NCBI GenBank assembly: GCA_900314645.1
Contig: OMWB01000005.1
Location: 1-64,000 of the forward strand
Direction of reading: 5' to 3'
Length of the DNA stretch: 64,000 nt
Source of the DNA: an uncultured Actinomycetes bacterium
Lineage (GTDB): Bacteria; Actinomycetota; Coriobacteriia; Coriobacteriales; Atopobiaceae
Part shown: piece after piece, positions 44,765-54,357 of the stretch
Layout: each line of letters opens with the position of its first letter
Position numbering within the stretch: position 1 is the first letter of the stretch
Notes under the pieces: model-generated
Databases searched by the model: none
What the model was told of the DNA's origin: nothing
Seen by the model: only the letters and a program-made list of their open reading frames with translations
Program-made: the position numbers and the translations under genes

Positions 44765-45751
44765 TTACTTATTTGCCTTGCGTCTGGCCTTACGCGCTTC
44801 CTTCAGCTTCTGCAGCTCAGACTTAGTGGTCTCGTGGTTGACCTCATGGTCTGCCACACGGGAGTACAGGAGCGCACAAACCAGGTACACGAAGAGCATG
44901 GGCATTCCCGCCAAGGGCACCGCGACGTAACTGGGAATCAGCACCGCTTCGGCCGGAATGGACACGAGAGAGGCAGCGTTTTCTACCCGATGCGCCCGTA
45001 CCAACATACGGTGGGTGTTGATGCCGTACGGGGTACAGGTGATCATCGTCACCAGATCTTGGTCCTTCATCAGGTCAAGTTCGCTCATGTCGCCAGGCTC
45101 TACGATGCGAATCTGGTCAATTTGGTAGGTCAAGGTCTGGTTGAGCACGGTGATGGTGAACGTATCGCCCTCGACCGCCTTGTCCAAATCTGAGAACAGC
45201 TTTGCACTGGGCAGGCCGCGGTGACCGCTGATGGCCGCATGCGTGGTGGCACCGCCCACTGGCAGCGATGAGCCCTGGATATGCCCGATGGCAATCTGCA
45301 GCACGGACTCGTCGACGCCGTGGTAGATGGGGTAGTTGATGCCAAGCTTCTCATACTGGATGTAGCCCATGATGCCCGTACCGGTGATATCGAGCGTCGC
45401 GAGGTATTCTTCGTTCTCTTCTTCGCTTGGCGTGTAGCGACCAGGCTTGGCGTAGAGCCGCTCGTTGTAAGCACGAGCCTGATCAAGCAGGGCCTCTATC
45501 TTCTCTGGGTCGGCATCCTTCACCGCCTCGGCATACGAAGCGATGGCGCGCGATTGGTGGAGGCTGTTCCACCAGTTCGAGAAGGTGGGGTACGCAATGA
45601 TGCACACACCCAGCACCATGACGGTACCAAAGACCAGCGTGAAGAGGTCGGGGCCACGACGCTTGCGCTTGCCGCGCGGCTCATTGTCAGCCGCCGAAGC
45701 AGGCTGCTCGTCACGCTTGGGCTGTGCCTTGCCAAAGGGGCCGATGCGCAT
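44765..45751 (-). CDS. Class C (pilin-type) sortase
   Basis: This 328-residue membrane transpeptidase cuts LPxTG-like signals between Thr and Gly and joins the protein to pilin lysine or peptidoglycan. It has a cytosolic basic N-terminus (GKRKRRGPD), a first membrane helix (about 38-58), an extracellular catalytic domain, and a second membrane helix near 285-305, which is the class C layout. The catalytic His lies in SGHRGLPSAKLF (about 174), the Cys in MITCTPYG (about 237) and the Arg in LVRAHR (about 248). ARAYNERLY in the early loop resembles the class C lid region, but no clear DPW/DPF anchor is seen. It is 15 bases downstream of the giant LPSTG protein, its likely substrate. Confidence 0.93.
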   Translation of the reverse strand: MRIGPFGKAQPKRDEQPASAADNEPRGKRKRRGPDLFTLVFGTVMVLGVCIIAYPTFSNWWNSLHQSRAIASYAEAVKDADPEKIEALLDQARAYNERLYAKPGRYTPSEEENEEYLATLDITGTGIMGYIQYEKLGINYPIYHGVDESVLQIAIGHIQGSSLPVGGATTHAAISGHRGLPSAKLFSDLDKAVEGDTFTITVLNQTLTYQIDQIRIVEPGDMSELDLMKDQDLVTMITCTPYGINTHRMLVRAHRVENAASLVSIPAEAVLIPSYVAVPLAGMPMLFVYLVCALLYSRVADHEVNHETTKSELQKLKEARKARRKANK

Positions 45752-45766
45752 GGTCACCTCTCTTCC

Positions 45767-48700
45767 CTATCGCTCGTCCATGAGCTTGCGCCTGTGCTGG
45801 AACAGCATCACAGCACTGACAAGCACCAGGGAGGCACCAATGAATGCGCGCACGATCGTCTCGCTGCTTCCCGTAGAGGGCAGCTCAAAGCCACGAGAGT
45901 TGGAAATCAGTAGCAAGTACACGTTTTCTTCGTACGTCACGCCCCTACCGTTGGAGCTCAGCGCCGTCTGCTCGTCGTACGTTACGCCCTCGGCATTAAC
46001 GGTTATGACGACTGGCTCGGTCTTTAAGATGTAGCCTTCCGGTGACTGGGTCTCGATGAGGTGGTAGGTGCCCGCAGCAAGCCTGAACTTATCCTGGCCT
46101 CCGCTCACCAGTATGCCGTCACTGCCAGAGACAAGTCCCTCATACAGGGCATTGTCTTCCCGAACGCCATCCACCACGCGATACAGGTCGAACTTGGCAC
46201 CTTGCAGCGCAGACTCCCCGACGTTCTCGATGTCAACCTTCTTGAAGCTGACGAGCTTCTGCTTGCTATTGAGCACCTCGATGAGGTAGGACATCTCCGA
46301 AGCGCCGGGGGTGGACTTCAACTGCCACTTAGTCTCGTCTGGGTTGTTGATGGTGACAGTACCATCCTCGCCCATCGTGAAGCACAGGTCATCCGTCAAC
46401 AGGTCATATTCTTCTGCTGGTGTCGTTTCAGACAAATAGTAGGTCAGTGCGGGAAGCGTGCCGTCAATGCCCGTAAGAACACCGTTCTCGTCGGTAACGA
46501 TGGCCTCGTAGCCTGGGATGGGATGATAGTCTCTCATGGGCTTGTGTGTCGCGTCATCAATCACCTGTCGGTAAAGCGCAAAGGTGACGCCTGAAAGAGG
46601 TGCATGGAGGTCGCTATCGATCTTCATGATCTGGAACGAGCCTTGACGGTTCCTGACCGTAATCGTCGCCAGCATGTCTGCATCTTCCTCAGGATGGAGT
46701 TCCACATCATAGAGGCTCTCATCCACGCCTCCGGCTGTGACGGTTCCGTCGGTTCCCACCTCAATGGTGAGCGGCCCGGGAAGCGCCACGAAGCCCTTGG
46801 GCACAGATGTCTCCGTCAAGGTATAGGTTCCAGGTGCCAGATAGGCAACCGTGATGCGTCCACTGCTGTCAGAGGTGTACGTAGCTGCCGAGACGTCCTG
46901 TCCGTTCTCGTTCTTCAGCGTGAAGACCGCACCAGAGAGGGTATGGCCAGCCATATCGACCTTGACAATCTCAATGCCCGGACGGGAGTTAGTCACCTTG
47001 TCAGTGCGTACGTTCTCGTTGTGGAGCGTCGGCTCCCCCATTTCGTAGTGGACGCTATACGTATACCTGAGGCTTTCGTCGTCGCCCGTCGCAACCCCAT
47101 TAAGCGTGATGGTTTCACCTTCGGCAACCGGGGTTACCGAAGCGTAGCCCGTCACCTGTCCGGTGCTCTTATCAACACTCAGCCCACCGTCGCCGGGCGT
47201 AACCACAACCTCCCGGATGATGTAGTCACTAAACTTCTTGTCCGGCTCCAAGCTCTCAAAGAAGTAGTAAATCTCGTTCTGCCCATATGCGAGCTGCCTC
47301 ACGGTACCATCCACGAGTTTGTCGTCCAAGAACACGCCGAAGTAGGCGGGCTGGCGCGAGGACATGAAGTCGCGATCCGTCCAGTCCTTCTTGACCGACA
47401 GACCCCAGCCCTTCTGGTTCCTGACCTCGATTTCAGGCGTTTCGCCGGCCTTGATGGTACCAACAAATGGGATGTCTTTCGTCGTATCTTCGTGACCTGC
47501 GTCCACACGGGAATAGCCGTCAAGCTGACGCAGGGTATAGCCGCGCGGAATCTCCCTTACGCGCTCCTCCACCTTAAACTGCGTGTCCGCAATGAGGTTA
47601 CGCACCTCAACCGTATGGTCCGCAGGAATGTATGCGATGGTGCCATACATGGACGTGGTGAAGGTGGCAGAGGCACGCTCCTCGTCCGTAAGCTCTGCGA
47701 GGTCGGTCTTTCCCAGCGAGACGAAGGTCCTCGTAGCGGAATCCCAGCGGCAGTACGCTCCAGTGGCGCTTTCCTTCACGTGGTAGGGATACATATTGGC
47801 CAGCGGCAGGTTCTCGGCGCTGTCGTTCTCGGTGCCGAGATACAGGCGCATGGTGAACGGAGTTGTATCGGCCGGGTACACCAGTTGGTTCTGGCCGCCC
47901 TGATCCCAAAGGCGCTTCGTGATGTTCAGGGTACGCACCGCATTCTCAGAGACGTGGTTGACGTACTCGACGCTCGAGCGGTTGTTGAGCGTTGCGGCAG
48001 CAACGGCATAGTCGAGACGTCCCTCATTGCCCGTCGTCTTGCCTTGAAGCACCTTATCGTTAGCGCTTACCTCGTCATAGATGTCTGGGTTGACGCCGCA
48101 CTCCACCACGTAGTAGCTCACGATGTCTGAAGACAGCTCGACCTCAACCGTCTCACCGGGCTTGAGGAAGAAGACGTCATTGTAAGGCTCGGTACCTCCG
48201 GCAGGAGTGAACTCGTGGGCGTACTTCACCGGATTGCTCGTTCCCTCGTACACCACCTTGGAGGTGTCCGTCAGCTGATGAGCCGTGTGCTCCCCGTCAT
48301 CCTCCGTGTAGTAGAACACCTGGTACGGGAACTCAACGAGACTGTTGGACTCGCTCTCTGTACCAGACAGCTTCTTGCTCAGCTGGAACGTGCCCGGCCT
48401 TACTGCTGCCAGGTTGAAGCGCATGTGCAGGTTGGACGCGCCGGCACCGCGCTCCATGTAGAACATGCGCATCGTATGGTTCGAGTAATCCTTAAAGACA
48501 TATTGGCCGGCGCTGTTCTGCGTGAAGATCTCGTCCAGATTGGCGGCAATCTGTGCCTCGGACAATCCACGCGTCACGTAGTTCTCCCTGAACACATCGT
48601 AGAGCGTGGTGTTTGTCTCCACCGTGTTGGTGCCAACCATGCGACTGAACCACACGTCTCCCGTTCTGAAGTTGATGGTTCCCGCTTCCGCCTCGTGAAC

Positions 48701-51700
48701 GCCACCGAGGTCCAGCACGAGCTCGCCATCAACGTAGAACCAGAAGTCGTCGTCGCCTGAGAACTCGAAGATGATGTCATGGCCCCAGGCATCCAGACCG
48801 CTTGCCGTCTGGGTAAAGGAAGCGCTCATCTCCATGCCAAAGAAGTAGTTAGCGGTGCCCACGTTCTCGTCACCAATCAGGTAAAGCTTCTCGCCCTTAC
48901 GCGGATTGGAATCAGGAAGCGGGTTCTTCAGCACGTCGGTCTGGTTGGTGATATAGTTGCCCGATTTATCGATGGCGAACTTGCCCGCCTCGATCTGGTT
49001 GTAGGGCATGAACTGGCCGTGCGTACGCGTATTCTTTGCTTCGTTTCTTCCCGTGATCGCACCGATCTGGTCATACACCGTAAAGGTGCCATCATCGTTC
49101 AGGTGCGCAAAGTTCTGTGTACTGTCGTACTCAAAGTAGCCACTCTCGTTGTACACGCTCTGAATAAAGAGGTGATTCACCGGCGACATGTTGTCGAAGA
49201 GGGTAGAGAACGAATCGCCGTTATGGTTCGTCTGGTCCGTCCCCATGGGGTACCCATCCTCACCGAGGTTAGTGGAGAGCAGGCCAGGACCCTTATCCCC
49301 TCCAAACCAGTTAGCCTGGACAGCGGCACGCGTGTCAGTTGGCTTAGAGCTCTTGAAGTCAATCATCTTCATTTCGATGCCGAACGGATTACCATCAATG
49401 GTCTTAACCTCAGTCAGCTCGTCGTCAGTGCTCTGCTTCGGAGCGAGCGCGAAGTAGAAGTCTTCGGCCTCCTCCAAGGGGCACGGCACTACCTTGCCGT
49501 CCTGCACCTTAAGCCCAACGTACTGGTAGTTGGGGTCGTCCCAGGCAATGATGGTGGTGAAGTCGTGGCCATAGCGGCGGCCATTCAGGTTGAGGCCGGG
49601 AGGCGTGGTGGAGAGGATCTGCGGATTGCCCTCGGCATCCTGCAGAAGCGGAGCGATATAGTCTCCGTACTCAGCGTTCTTCAGCTCGTAGTAGAAGTTG
49701 GGGGAGCCGTCCTCTTGGTACTCAGTGAACGTCCAGCGTGCGCTGTTACGCCTGTTGCCAATCCACTCGATGGTGTCGCCCGCGTCGTAGCAACGCACGA
49801 GCGAACCGTCGTGATCCACCACGTAGAACTCGTAACGCGCAATGGCCTCGTTCCAGACGCGGGTATACAGGATGACCTGCTCGCCATGGATGACGGTCTC
49901 GGTGTCAGAGACGCTCACCTTTTTCGAGGTGTACAGTCTGAAGTCTTCGTCTTGCAGGGAAGAGTGCTCGACCAGGTTCATCCACTTGGTGGCAACGTTG
50001 CCCGTTACGCCATTGAAGCCATCGGTGTCTCCCGCAGGCAGATTGAGTGCGTATGCGCCAACGTTGAAGCTGTACTTGCCAGCATAGGCACCCGTTCCCG
50101 GGACCATCTGGATAACGGTGCCCTCGGTAGCAGGGTCATCGCTGAGCGTGACGTTCTTTCCCTGGATGGTGAGGTACTTCTTAGCTCCATCAACCATCGT
50201 GGTCACACGGTACGTATCGCCACTGACGCATTCAAACGTCCACTCGGTAATATCCTGGCCCTCTGCCACGAGCAGCATGCCGGAGCCGTTAACCGTATCC
50301 TCGCGCATGAGCATGTCGATGGCGCCGAGGCGTTGCTCTTTGTTCACGGTCATGCTGTTGGTGCTCAGCGAGGTGGACTTGGCCGTATCGTTGTGATACG
50401 CGATGCCGTAGGTCGTTCCATCAAGGCCGTACGGATCGTCATCCACCTGGTATGAGGAAGCAAGCGAGATGGTGATCTTCGCATTGTCCTTGTTATTGTC
50501 GTCACCCCAGAAACGAATGCCGACTCCACCATTGGAGTATTGCAACCACTGGTTGGCGGTGGACTTCTTAAACTCGAACGTACCGTCACCCATATCGGTG
50601 ATAGCAAGAGGCACTGCCGCGCTGGCCGAATCCACAAGGCTCACGGTGCTGCCGCTCGGGTTGCTGAGGTAGCGCTTCTGGCCATCAACCGTCGTCGAAA
50701 GCAGATACGTGTTTCTCGCCTGCCCTTGCTCAAGGGTCCACTCGCCCGCACCATGAGCGGAGGAAGAGGTTGAGATTGGATTCTTTTCTACATACAGGGC
50801 TCCGTTGCCGTTCACGTAGCTGGTGAAGTAGTACGGACCAGCACTGTCATGCTTAACAGACAGGAAGAAGGGCGTTCCGAGCATCTGATCCAACTGGTTC
50901 TTGTTGGCGATGGTCTCAACCTCGGGCTCTGCTGGAGCGGGCGCTTGGACGATGGCGTACACGGAGAAGCCATCTGCCTCAAACGTGACGGTATCTCCGT
51001 CCACTGCAACGTTGCTGATCACGTCAGGGGCAACCGCATCATCGGCAAAGTGCATCACCTGCGTCGAGGTGTTCTCACTCGCAGTCTGAGCGTAATCCTC
51101 AAGCTCAATCTGAACGCTTACCGGAGCCGACAGCTCAACCTTGTTGCCTGCCCGATCGACAATCTGGATATCGAAGAGACGGGCGTAGGGAATGCTTCCT
51201 GCACTCCAGCCAAGGGCGGCGGCCACCTGCTCCACGTAGGACTGATAGGCCGAAGCCTCATCCCCTTCGCCATCTTCCGGCTCAAGAATCTCGTCCACCT
51301 TGAGGTCGGCGTCCGCAGGCACGCCCGCATCAGAGCTATAGGTCACCGAGATGCGGTACAGCTGGCCGTCACTTGCCAGCACGTGCTTCTCAAGCGTCAT
51401 CTCCATGATGCCAAACACCGAGAACCTGTTGGTGGTAAAAGTGACGTCCACGCCGACGTCTGACTTCTCGTCAACAGGGACCGTCTCAGCCTCGACAACC
51501 TCAACCTTTCGGCTGTTGATGAAGTGCACCACCGAGGTGGCATCCGAGAGGGCAATGCCACTCTTCAGCACAATGTTGACTTCAACGGGAGCCAGCGGCT
51601 CAAGCGTGGCGCCATCCTTCTTGAGGGAGATGTCGAAGAAGCGCGCGTTGGTGACGGTGGCGTCCTCACGCGCGGAGGTAGCCGCATTCTTTGCACGTCC

Positions 51701-52612
51701 GAACACGGTGGCAAAGCTGCTGTCCGTCTCGGCGATCTCGCGCACCACAAGCTCAACATCGTCAGGAAGCTTTGCTTCCTCGGTATAGGTGACCGAGATC
51801 TCGTACGTGCGGCCATCGGAGGCGGTCAGCGTCTGCTGCAGGCGCTTGACAGCCATGACATAGACCGAGAAGGAGTCAGCCTCAAACGTCACGGTATTGA
51901 GGGCATTGGGAGCGTCCTGCATCACCAAGCCGGCTGCTCCCTCATCGTCCACGTGTAGCACCACGGGCTTGGCCTTGGTGGGGCTCGTGAGGCTCGTCAT
52001 GGTCACCTTCACGGGAATGCGCGGCTGAATCTTCTTGCCCAGGGCATTCTCGAATGTGATATCGACTGCGGCCAGCTCGGTGTCTTCGGGAAGCATGCCC
52101 TCGACTGCGCCATGCACTGCCTGTCCGTCAACGGCCTCGACGATCATGGTCGTGCCCTCAGGAAATGCGCCCTCGGGGGCTTCGACACTTACGATCACAT
52201 TGCCCGCCGCTCCCGTGAAGAGTTGCCTAGGCATGGGAATGGAGCTTGCGTCCACGAAGCATCCCGGGCCATGTACATGAGTCTCGGTGACTTCTTCCTT
52301 GCCACAGATGACCACACCGTCTTTGTCGTAGCAAGAAGCGTTATGCGTGTGCAGCGCTCGCTCTTCAAGCGGGCACACGAGGTTGCCGTCATCGTCGTAG
52401 CACGATTCGTCGTGCGTGTGCGCGCCTCGGCCATGGTACGGACAGGCAAGCACAAGCTCGTTACGGGTGAGCGTAACGGCCACCTGACTCAGGTGCGCAG
52501 CAATCACCACGCTCAGGACTGCCGCCAGACAAGCGACTGCAGCGACAATCCACATGCCATTACGACGTGACTCCAGCGCGTCCCACACTCTGCCTCGAAT
52601 ACTCCGTGCCAT
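45767..52612 (-). CDS. Giant LPSTG surface protein with Cys/His repeats, fibro-slime and Cna_B domains
   Basis: This 2281-residue wall protein starts with a signal-anchor segment (about 20-45). Three Cys/His repeats follow (CPYHGRGAHTHDESCY and relatives, about 50-120), then repeated blocks ending FSVYVMA or similar with LTASDGRTYEISVTYT units (about 130-560). Beta-trefoil-like repeats come next (about 575-1000), then a fibro-slime/PA14-like domain (about 1195-1470; GDDDFWFYVDGELVLDLGG). At least four Cna_B-type repeats follow (about 1555-1700, 1877-1960, 1990-2090, 2117-2205), with Lys in IVKVD and FKKVD and Glu in LTETSVPKG and IETQSPEGY as possible isopeptide partners. The C-terminus has LPSTG (about 2240), a hydrophobic helix and HRRKLMDER. 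It is probably a pilus tip or adhesin joined by the next sortase. ATG at 52612 is chosen after GAGG. Confidence 0.9.
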   Translation of the reverse strand: MARSIRGRVWDALESRRNGMWIVAAVACLAAVLSVVIAAHLSQVAVTLTRNELVLACPYHGRGAHTHDESCYDDDGNLVCPLEERALHTHNASCYDKDGVVICGKEEVTETHVHGPGCFVDASSIPMPRQLFTGAAGNVIVSVEAPEGAFPEGTTMIVEAVDGQAVHGAVEGMLPEDTELAAVDITFENALGKKIQPRIPVKVTMTSLTSPTKAKPVVLHVDDEGAAGLVMQDAPNALNTVTFEADSFSVYVMAVKRLQQTLTASDGRTYEISVTYTEEAKLPDDVELVVREIAETDSSFATVFGRAKNAATSAREDATVTNARFFDISLKKDGATLEPLAPVEVNIVLKSGIALSDATSVVHFINSRKVEVVEAETVPVDEKSDVGVDVTFTTNRFSVFGIMEMTLEKHVLASDGQLYRISVTYSSDAGVPADADLKVDEILEPEDGEGDEASAYQSYVEQVAAALGWSAGSIPYARLFDIQIVDRAGNKVELSAPVSVQIELEDYAQTASENTSTQVMHFADDAVAPDVISNVAVDGDTVTFEADGFSVYAIVQAPAPAEPEVETIANKNQLDQMLGTPFFLSVKHDSAGPYYFTSYVNGNGALYVEKNPISTSSSAHGAGEWTLEQGQARNTYLLSTTVDGQKRYLSNPSGSTVSLVDSASAAVPLAITDMGDGTFEFKKSTANQWLQYSNGGVGIRFWGDDNNKDNAKITISLASSYQVDDDPYGLDGTTYGIAYHNDTAKSTSLSTNSMTVNKEQRLGAIDMLMREDTVNGSGMLLVAEGQDITEWTFECVSGDTYRVTTMVDGAKKYLTIQGKNVTLSDDPATEGTVIQMVPGTGAYAGKYSFNVGAYALNLPAGDTDGFNGVTGNVATKWMNLVEHSSLQDEDFRLYTSKKVSVSDTETVIHGEQVILYTRVWNEAIARYEFYVVDHDGSLVRCYDAGDTIEWIGNRRNSARWTFTEYQEDGSPNFYYELKNAEYGDYIAPLLQDAEGNPQILSTTPPGLNLNGRRYGHDFTTIIAWDDPNYQYVGLKVQDGKVVPCPLEEAEDFYFALAPKQSTDDELTEVKTIDGNPFGIEMKMIDFKSSKPTDTRAAVQANWFGGDKGPGLLSTNLGEDGYPMGTDQTNHNGDSFSTLFDNMSPVNHLFIQSVYNESGYFEYDSTQNFAHLNDDGTFTVYDQIGAITGRNEAKNTRTHGQFMPYNQIEAGKFAIDKSGNYITNQTDVLKNPLPDSNPRKGEKLYLIGDENVGTANYFFGMEMSASFTQTASGLDAWGHDIIFEFSGDDDFWFYVDGELVLDLGGVHEAEAGTINFRTGDVWFSRMVGTNTVETNTTLYDVFRENYVTRGLSEAQIAANLDEIFTQNSAGQYVFKDYSNHTMRMFYMERGAGASNLHMRFNLAAVRPGTFQLSKKLSGTESESNSLVEFPYQVFYYTEDDGEHTAHQLTDTSKVVYEGTSNPVKYAHEFTPAGGTEPYNDVFFLKPGETVEVELSSDIVSYYVVECGVNPDIYDEVSANDKVLQGKTTGNEGRLDYAVAAATLNNRSSVEYVNHVSENAVRTLNITKRLWDQGGQNQLVYPADTTPFTMRLYLGTENDSAENLPLANMYPYHVKESATGAYCRWDSATRTFVSLGKTDLAELTDEERASATFTTSMYGTIAYIPADHTVEVRNLIADTQFKVEERVREIPRGYTLRQLDGYSRVDAGHEDTTKDIPFVGTIKAGETPEIEVRNQKGWGLSVKKDWTDRDFMSSRQPAYFGVFLDDKLVDGTVRQLAYGQNEIYYFFESLEPDKKFSDYIIREVVVTPGDGGLSVDKSTGQVTGYASVTPVAEGETITLNGVATGDDESLRYTYSVHYEMGEPTLHNENVRTDKVTNSRPGIEIVKVDMAGHTLSGAVFTLKNENGQDVSAATYTSDSSGRITVAYLAPGTYTLTETSVPKGFVALPGPLTIEVGTDGTVTAGGVDESLYDVELHPEEDADMLATITVRNRQGSFQIMKIDSDLHAPLSGVTFALYRQVIDDATHKPMRDYHPIPGYEAIVTDENGVLTGIDGTLPALTYYLSETTPAEEYDLLTDDLCFTMGEDGTVTINNPDETKWQLKSTPGASEMSYLIEVLNSKQKLVSFKKVDIENVGESALQGAKFDLYRVVDGVREDNALYEGLVSGSDGILVSGGQDKFRLAAGTYHLIETQSPEGYILKTEPVVITVNAEGVTYDEQTALSSNGRGVTYEENVYLLLISNSRGFELPSTGSSETIVRAFIGASLVLVSAVMLFQHRRKLMDER

Positions 52613-52638
52613 CTCAGCCTGCCTCACTCATTCTGCCG

Positions 52639-54288
52639 TCATACGGTAGTCAGGGAAGTAGACGCTCGCGCCATCACATAAACGGAGAATGCGTCCGAAT
52701 CGAACGTAACCTCATCAGTGGAGGTGGTGACGCCGGTCTGTGAAACCACACTCGCCTCGCCCTCGTGATCAACGTGCACCACGAGAGGCTGGCCATCCTG
52801 CGCTGTGCCCTCAGTGTTTGTCATAGTCACCTCGATGGGCACCAGCGGCTGCACCTCGACGCCATCAGGGTCATAGAAGGTGATGTCCACAGCCGCCACC
52901 GCGTCAACCATGCTGCCGGCGGCCGAGGAGACCGCATCCTTGACGTCCGCGGTGTCGATTGCTTCCACCCTCATCCTCGTGCCTGCCGGGAAGGCGCCCT
53001 CAGGTGCTATGACAGAGACCGAGACGTTGCCCGCGCGCCCCACAAAGCGCTGTGCAGGATACGACGGCTCGTTTGTCACAAAGCCCGTGCCTTCATCCGT
53101 CGAGGGGGCGAACTCCATCGTGGTCTCAACGACACGCGAGGGATCAGGCTGCTTGTTGTCCTGCTCCTCGGTCTGCTCATCGGTGGTGGCCTGCTCTGTC
53201 ACAATCGGCTCGGGCTCATCCGCCTGGTACGGAGACTCGACCTCGGCGATAACGAGGGAGTCCACGGCGAGGTCGGACCAGAACCGCAGCGTGTCCTCGT
53301 AGCCCACAGAGCTATCGCTGTCGTTCCAGTTGACGAGAATGGCGCCGTCCACCAGCTCGGCGTTGTACAGATCAGGGTTGTCGGGGTCAGGCACACGCAC
53401 GAGAACCACTCTGTCTGCGTCGCGCACGAAGTCAGCCCAGAGCTTGACCTGGACGTTGCCTGCCGGCCAAGCCTTCTCGCCTGCCTCGTCCAGGAGCCTG
53501 AGGCGCACCACAGAAGCACGCGTCACCGTGTAGCCGGAACCCAGCTTGTAGCTCACGAGGTCCTCAGCCATGCGCTGGGCCTCGTCTGCACGCGTGGCGT
53601 CGAGACGCTCAAGCTGCACCGAAGCTCCCATGGGAAGGGTGCCCGCCGGAGCCTTCACTGCAGCGCTGACCGTAATGACCTCGTCGTCGTTGTCGTTGTA
53701 CTCCTTGAGGTCGTACGTGATGATCTGCTCGCCGCTCACGACGGGAGCGGTGGAGACTTCCTCTTCCACTCCGTCGTCGACGAGGATGGTCTTGAAGCAG
53801 CCTGGGCCATGCACGTGCTCTTCGGTTACCTCTTCCTTGCCGCAGGTCAACGTACGCGTGGTCTCGTAGCACTCGTCCGTGTGCTGATGTCCCTCAGACT
53901 CCTCTTGCTCGCAGGTGAGATTACCCTCTTCGTCGTAGCATTCCTCGCCGTGCGTGTGGCCCTCAGACTCTTCCTGACCGCAGATCAGTGACGTCTCCTC
54001 GGTGTAGCAGGAGTCGTCGTGAGTGTGGAGCTCGCGCTCATCAAGCGGACAAACGAGCTCGCCCTCATCGTCGTAGCACGAGGCGTCATGGGTATGTGCA
54101 CCGTTACCGTCATACGGACAGTCGAGCACGGTGACCTCGTGCACCATGGCAAAACCATGCTGACGGAGGTAGAGTGCCACTCCTAGACCGACAAGCACAC
54201 AGATGATTGCGAGTATCTGCAGGTAGCGGATGTGCCGCTTGTTGGACAAGAGTGTCCGGGCAACTCGTCTTCGAGTAGTCTCCTGCAT
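52639..54288 (-). CDS. Cys/His-repeat surface protein without LPxTG (shorter paralogue)
   Basis: This 549-residue protein is like the first 250 residues of the giant protein. It has a membrane segment at about 25-45 and five repeats of the form H-x-H-x3-C-Y ... C (HTHDASCY, HTHDDSCY, HTHGEECY, HQHTDECY, HVHGPGC; about 60-165). Two related extracytoplasmic domains follow, each ending in FSVYVMA or a similar strand. It stops (ASTSLTTV) exactly where the giant protein continues, 26 bases before that gene begins, and has no LPxTG or second membrane segment. It would stay in the membrane by its N-terminal helix unless cleaved. An acidic Glu/Gln linker (EQATTDEQTEEQDNKQ) lies mid-protein. ATG at 54288 follows AAGGAGG. 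Confidence 0.85.
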   Translation of the reverse strand: MQETTRRRVARTLLSNKRHIRYLQILAIICVLVGLGVALYLRQHGFAMVHEVTVLDCPYDGNGAHTHDASCYDDEGELVCPLDERELHTHDDSCYTEETSLICGQEESEGHTHGEECYDEEGNLTCEQEESEGHQHTDECYETTRTLTCGKEEVTEEHVHGPGCFKTILVDDGVEEEVSTAPVVSGEQIITYDLKEYNDNDDEVITVSAAVKAPAGTLPMGASVQLERLDATRADEAQRMAEDLVSYKLGSGYTVTRASVVRLRLLDEAGEKAWPAGNVQVKLWADFVRDADRVVLVRVPDPDNPDLYNAELVDGAILVNWNDSDSSVGYEDTLRFWSDLAVDSLVIAEVESPYQADEPEPIVTEQATTDEQTEEQDNKQPDPSRVVETTMEFAPSTDEGTGFVTNEPSYPAQRFVGRAGNVSVSVIAPEGAFPAGTRMRVEAIDTADVKDAVSSAAGSMVDAVAAVDITFYDPDGVEVQPLVPIEVTMTNTEGTAQDGQPLVVHVDHEGEASVVSQTGVTTSTDEVTFDSDAFSVYVMARASTSLTTV

Positions 54289-54357
54289 CGCTACCACACC
54301 TCCTTCTACGGCCGATCAACCAACCGTTCTATGGACACGCTCACTCGTGACCCAGCT

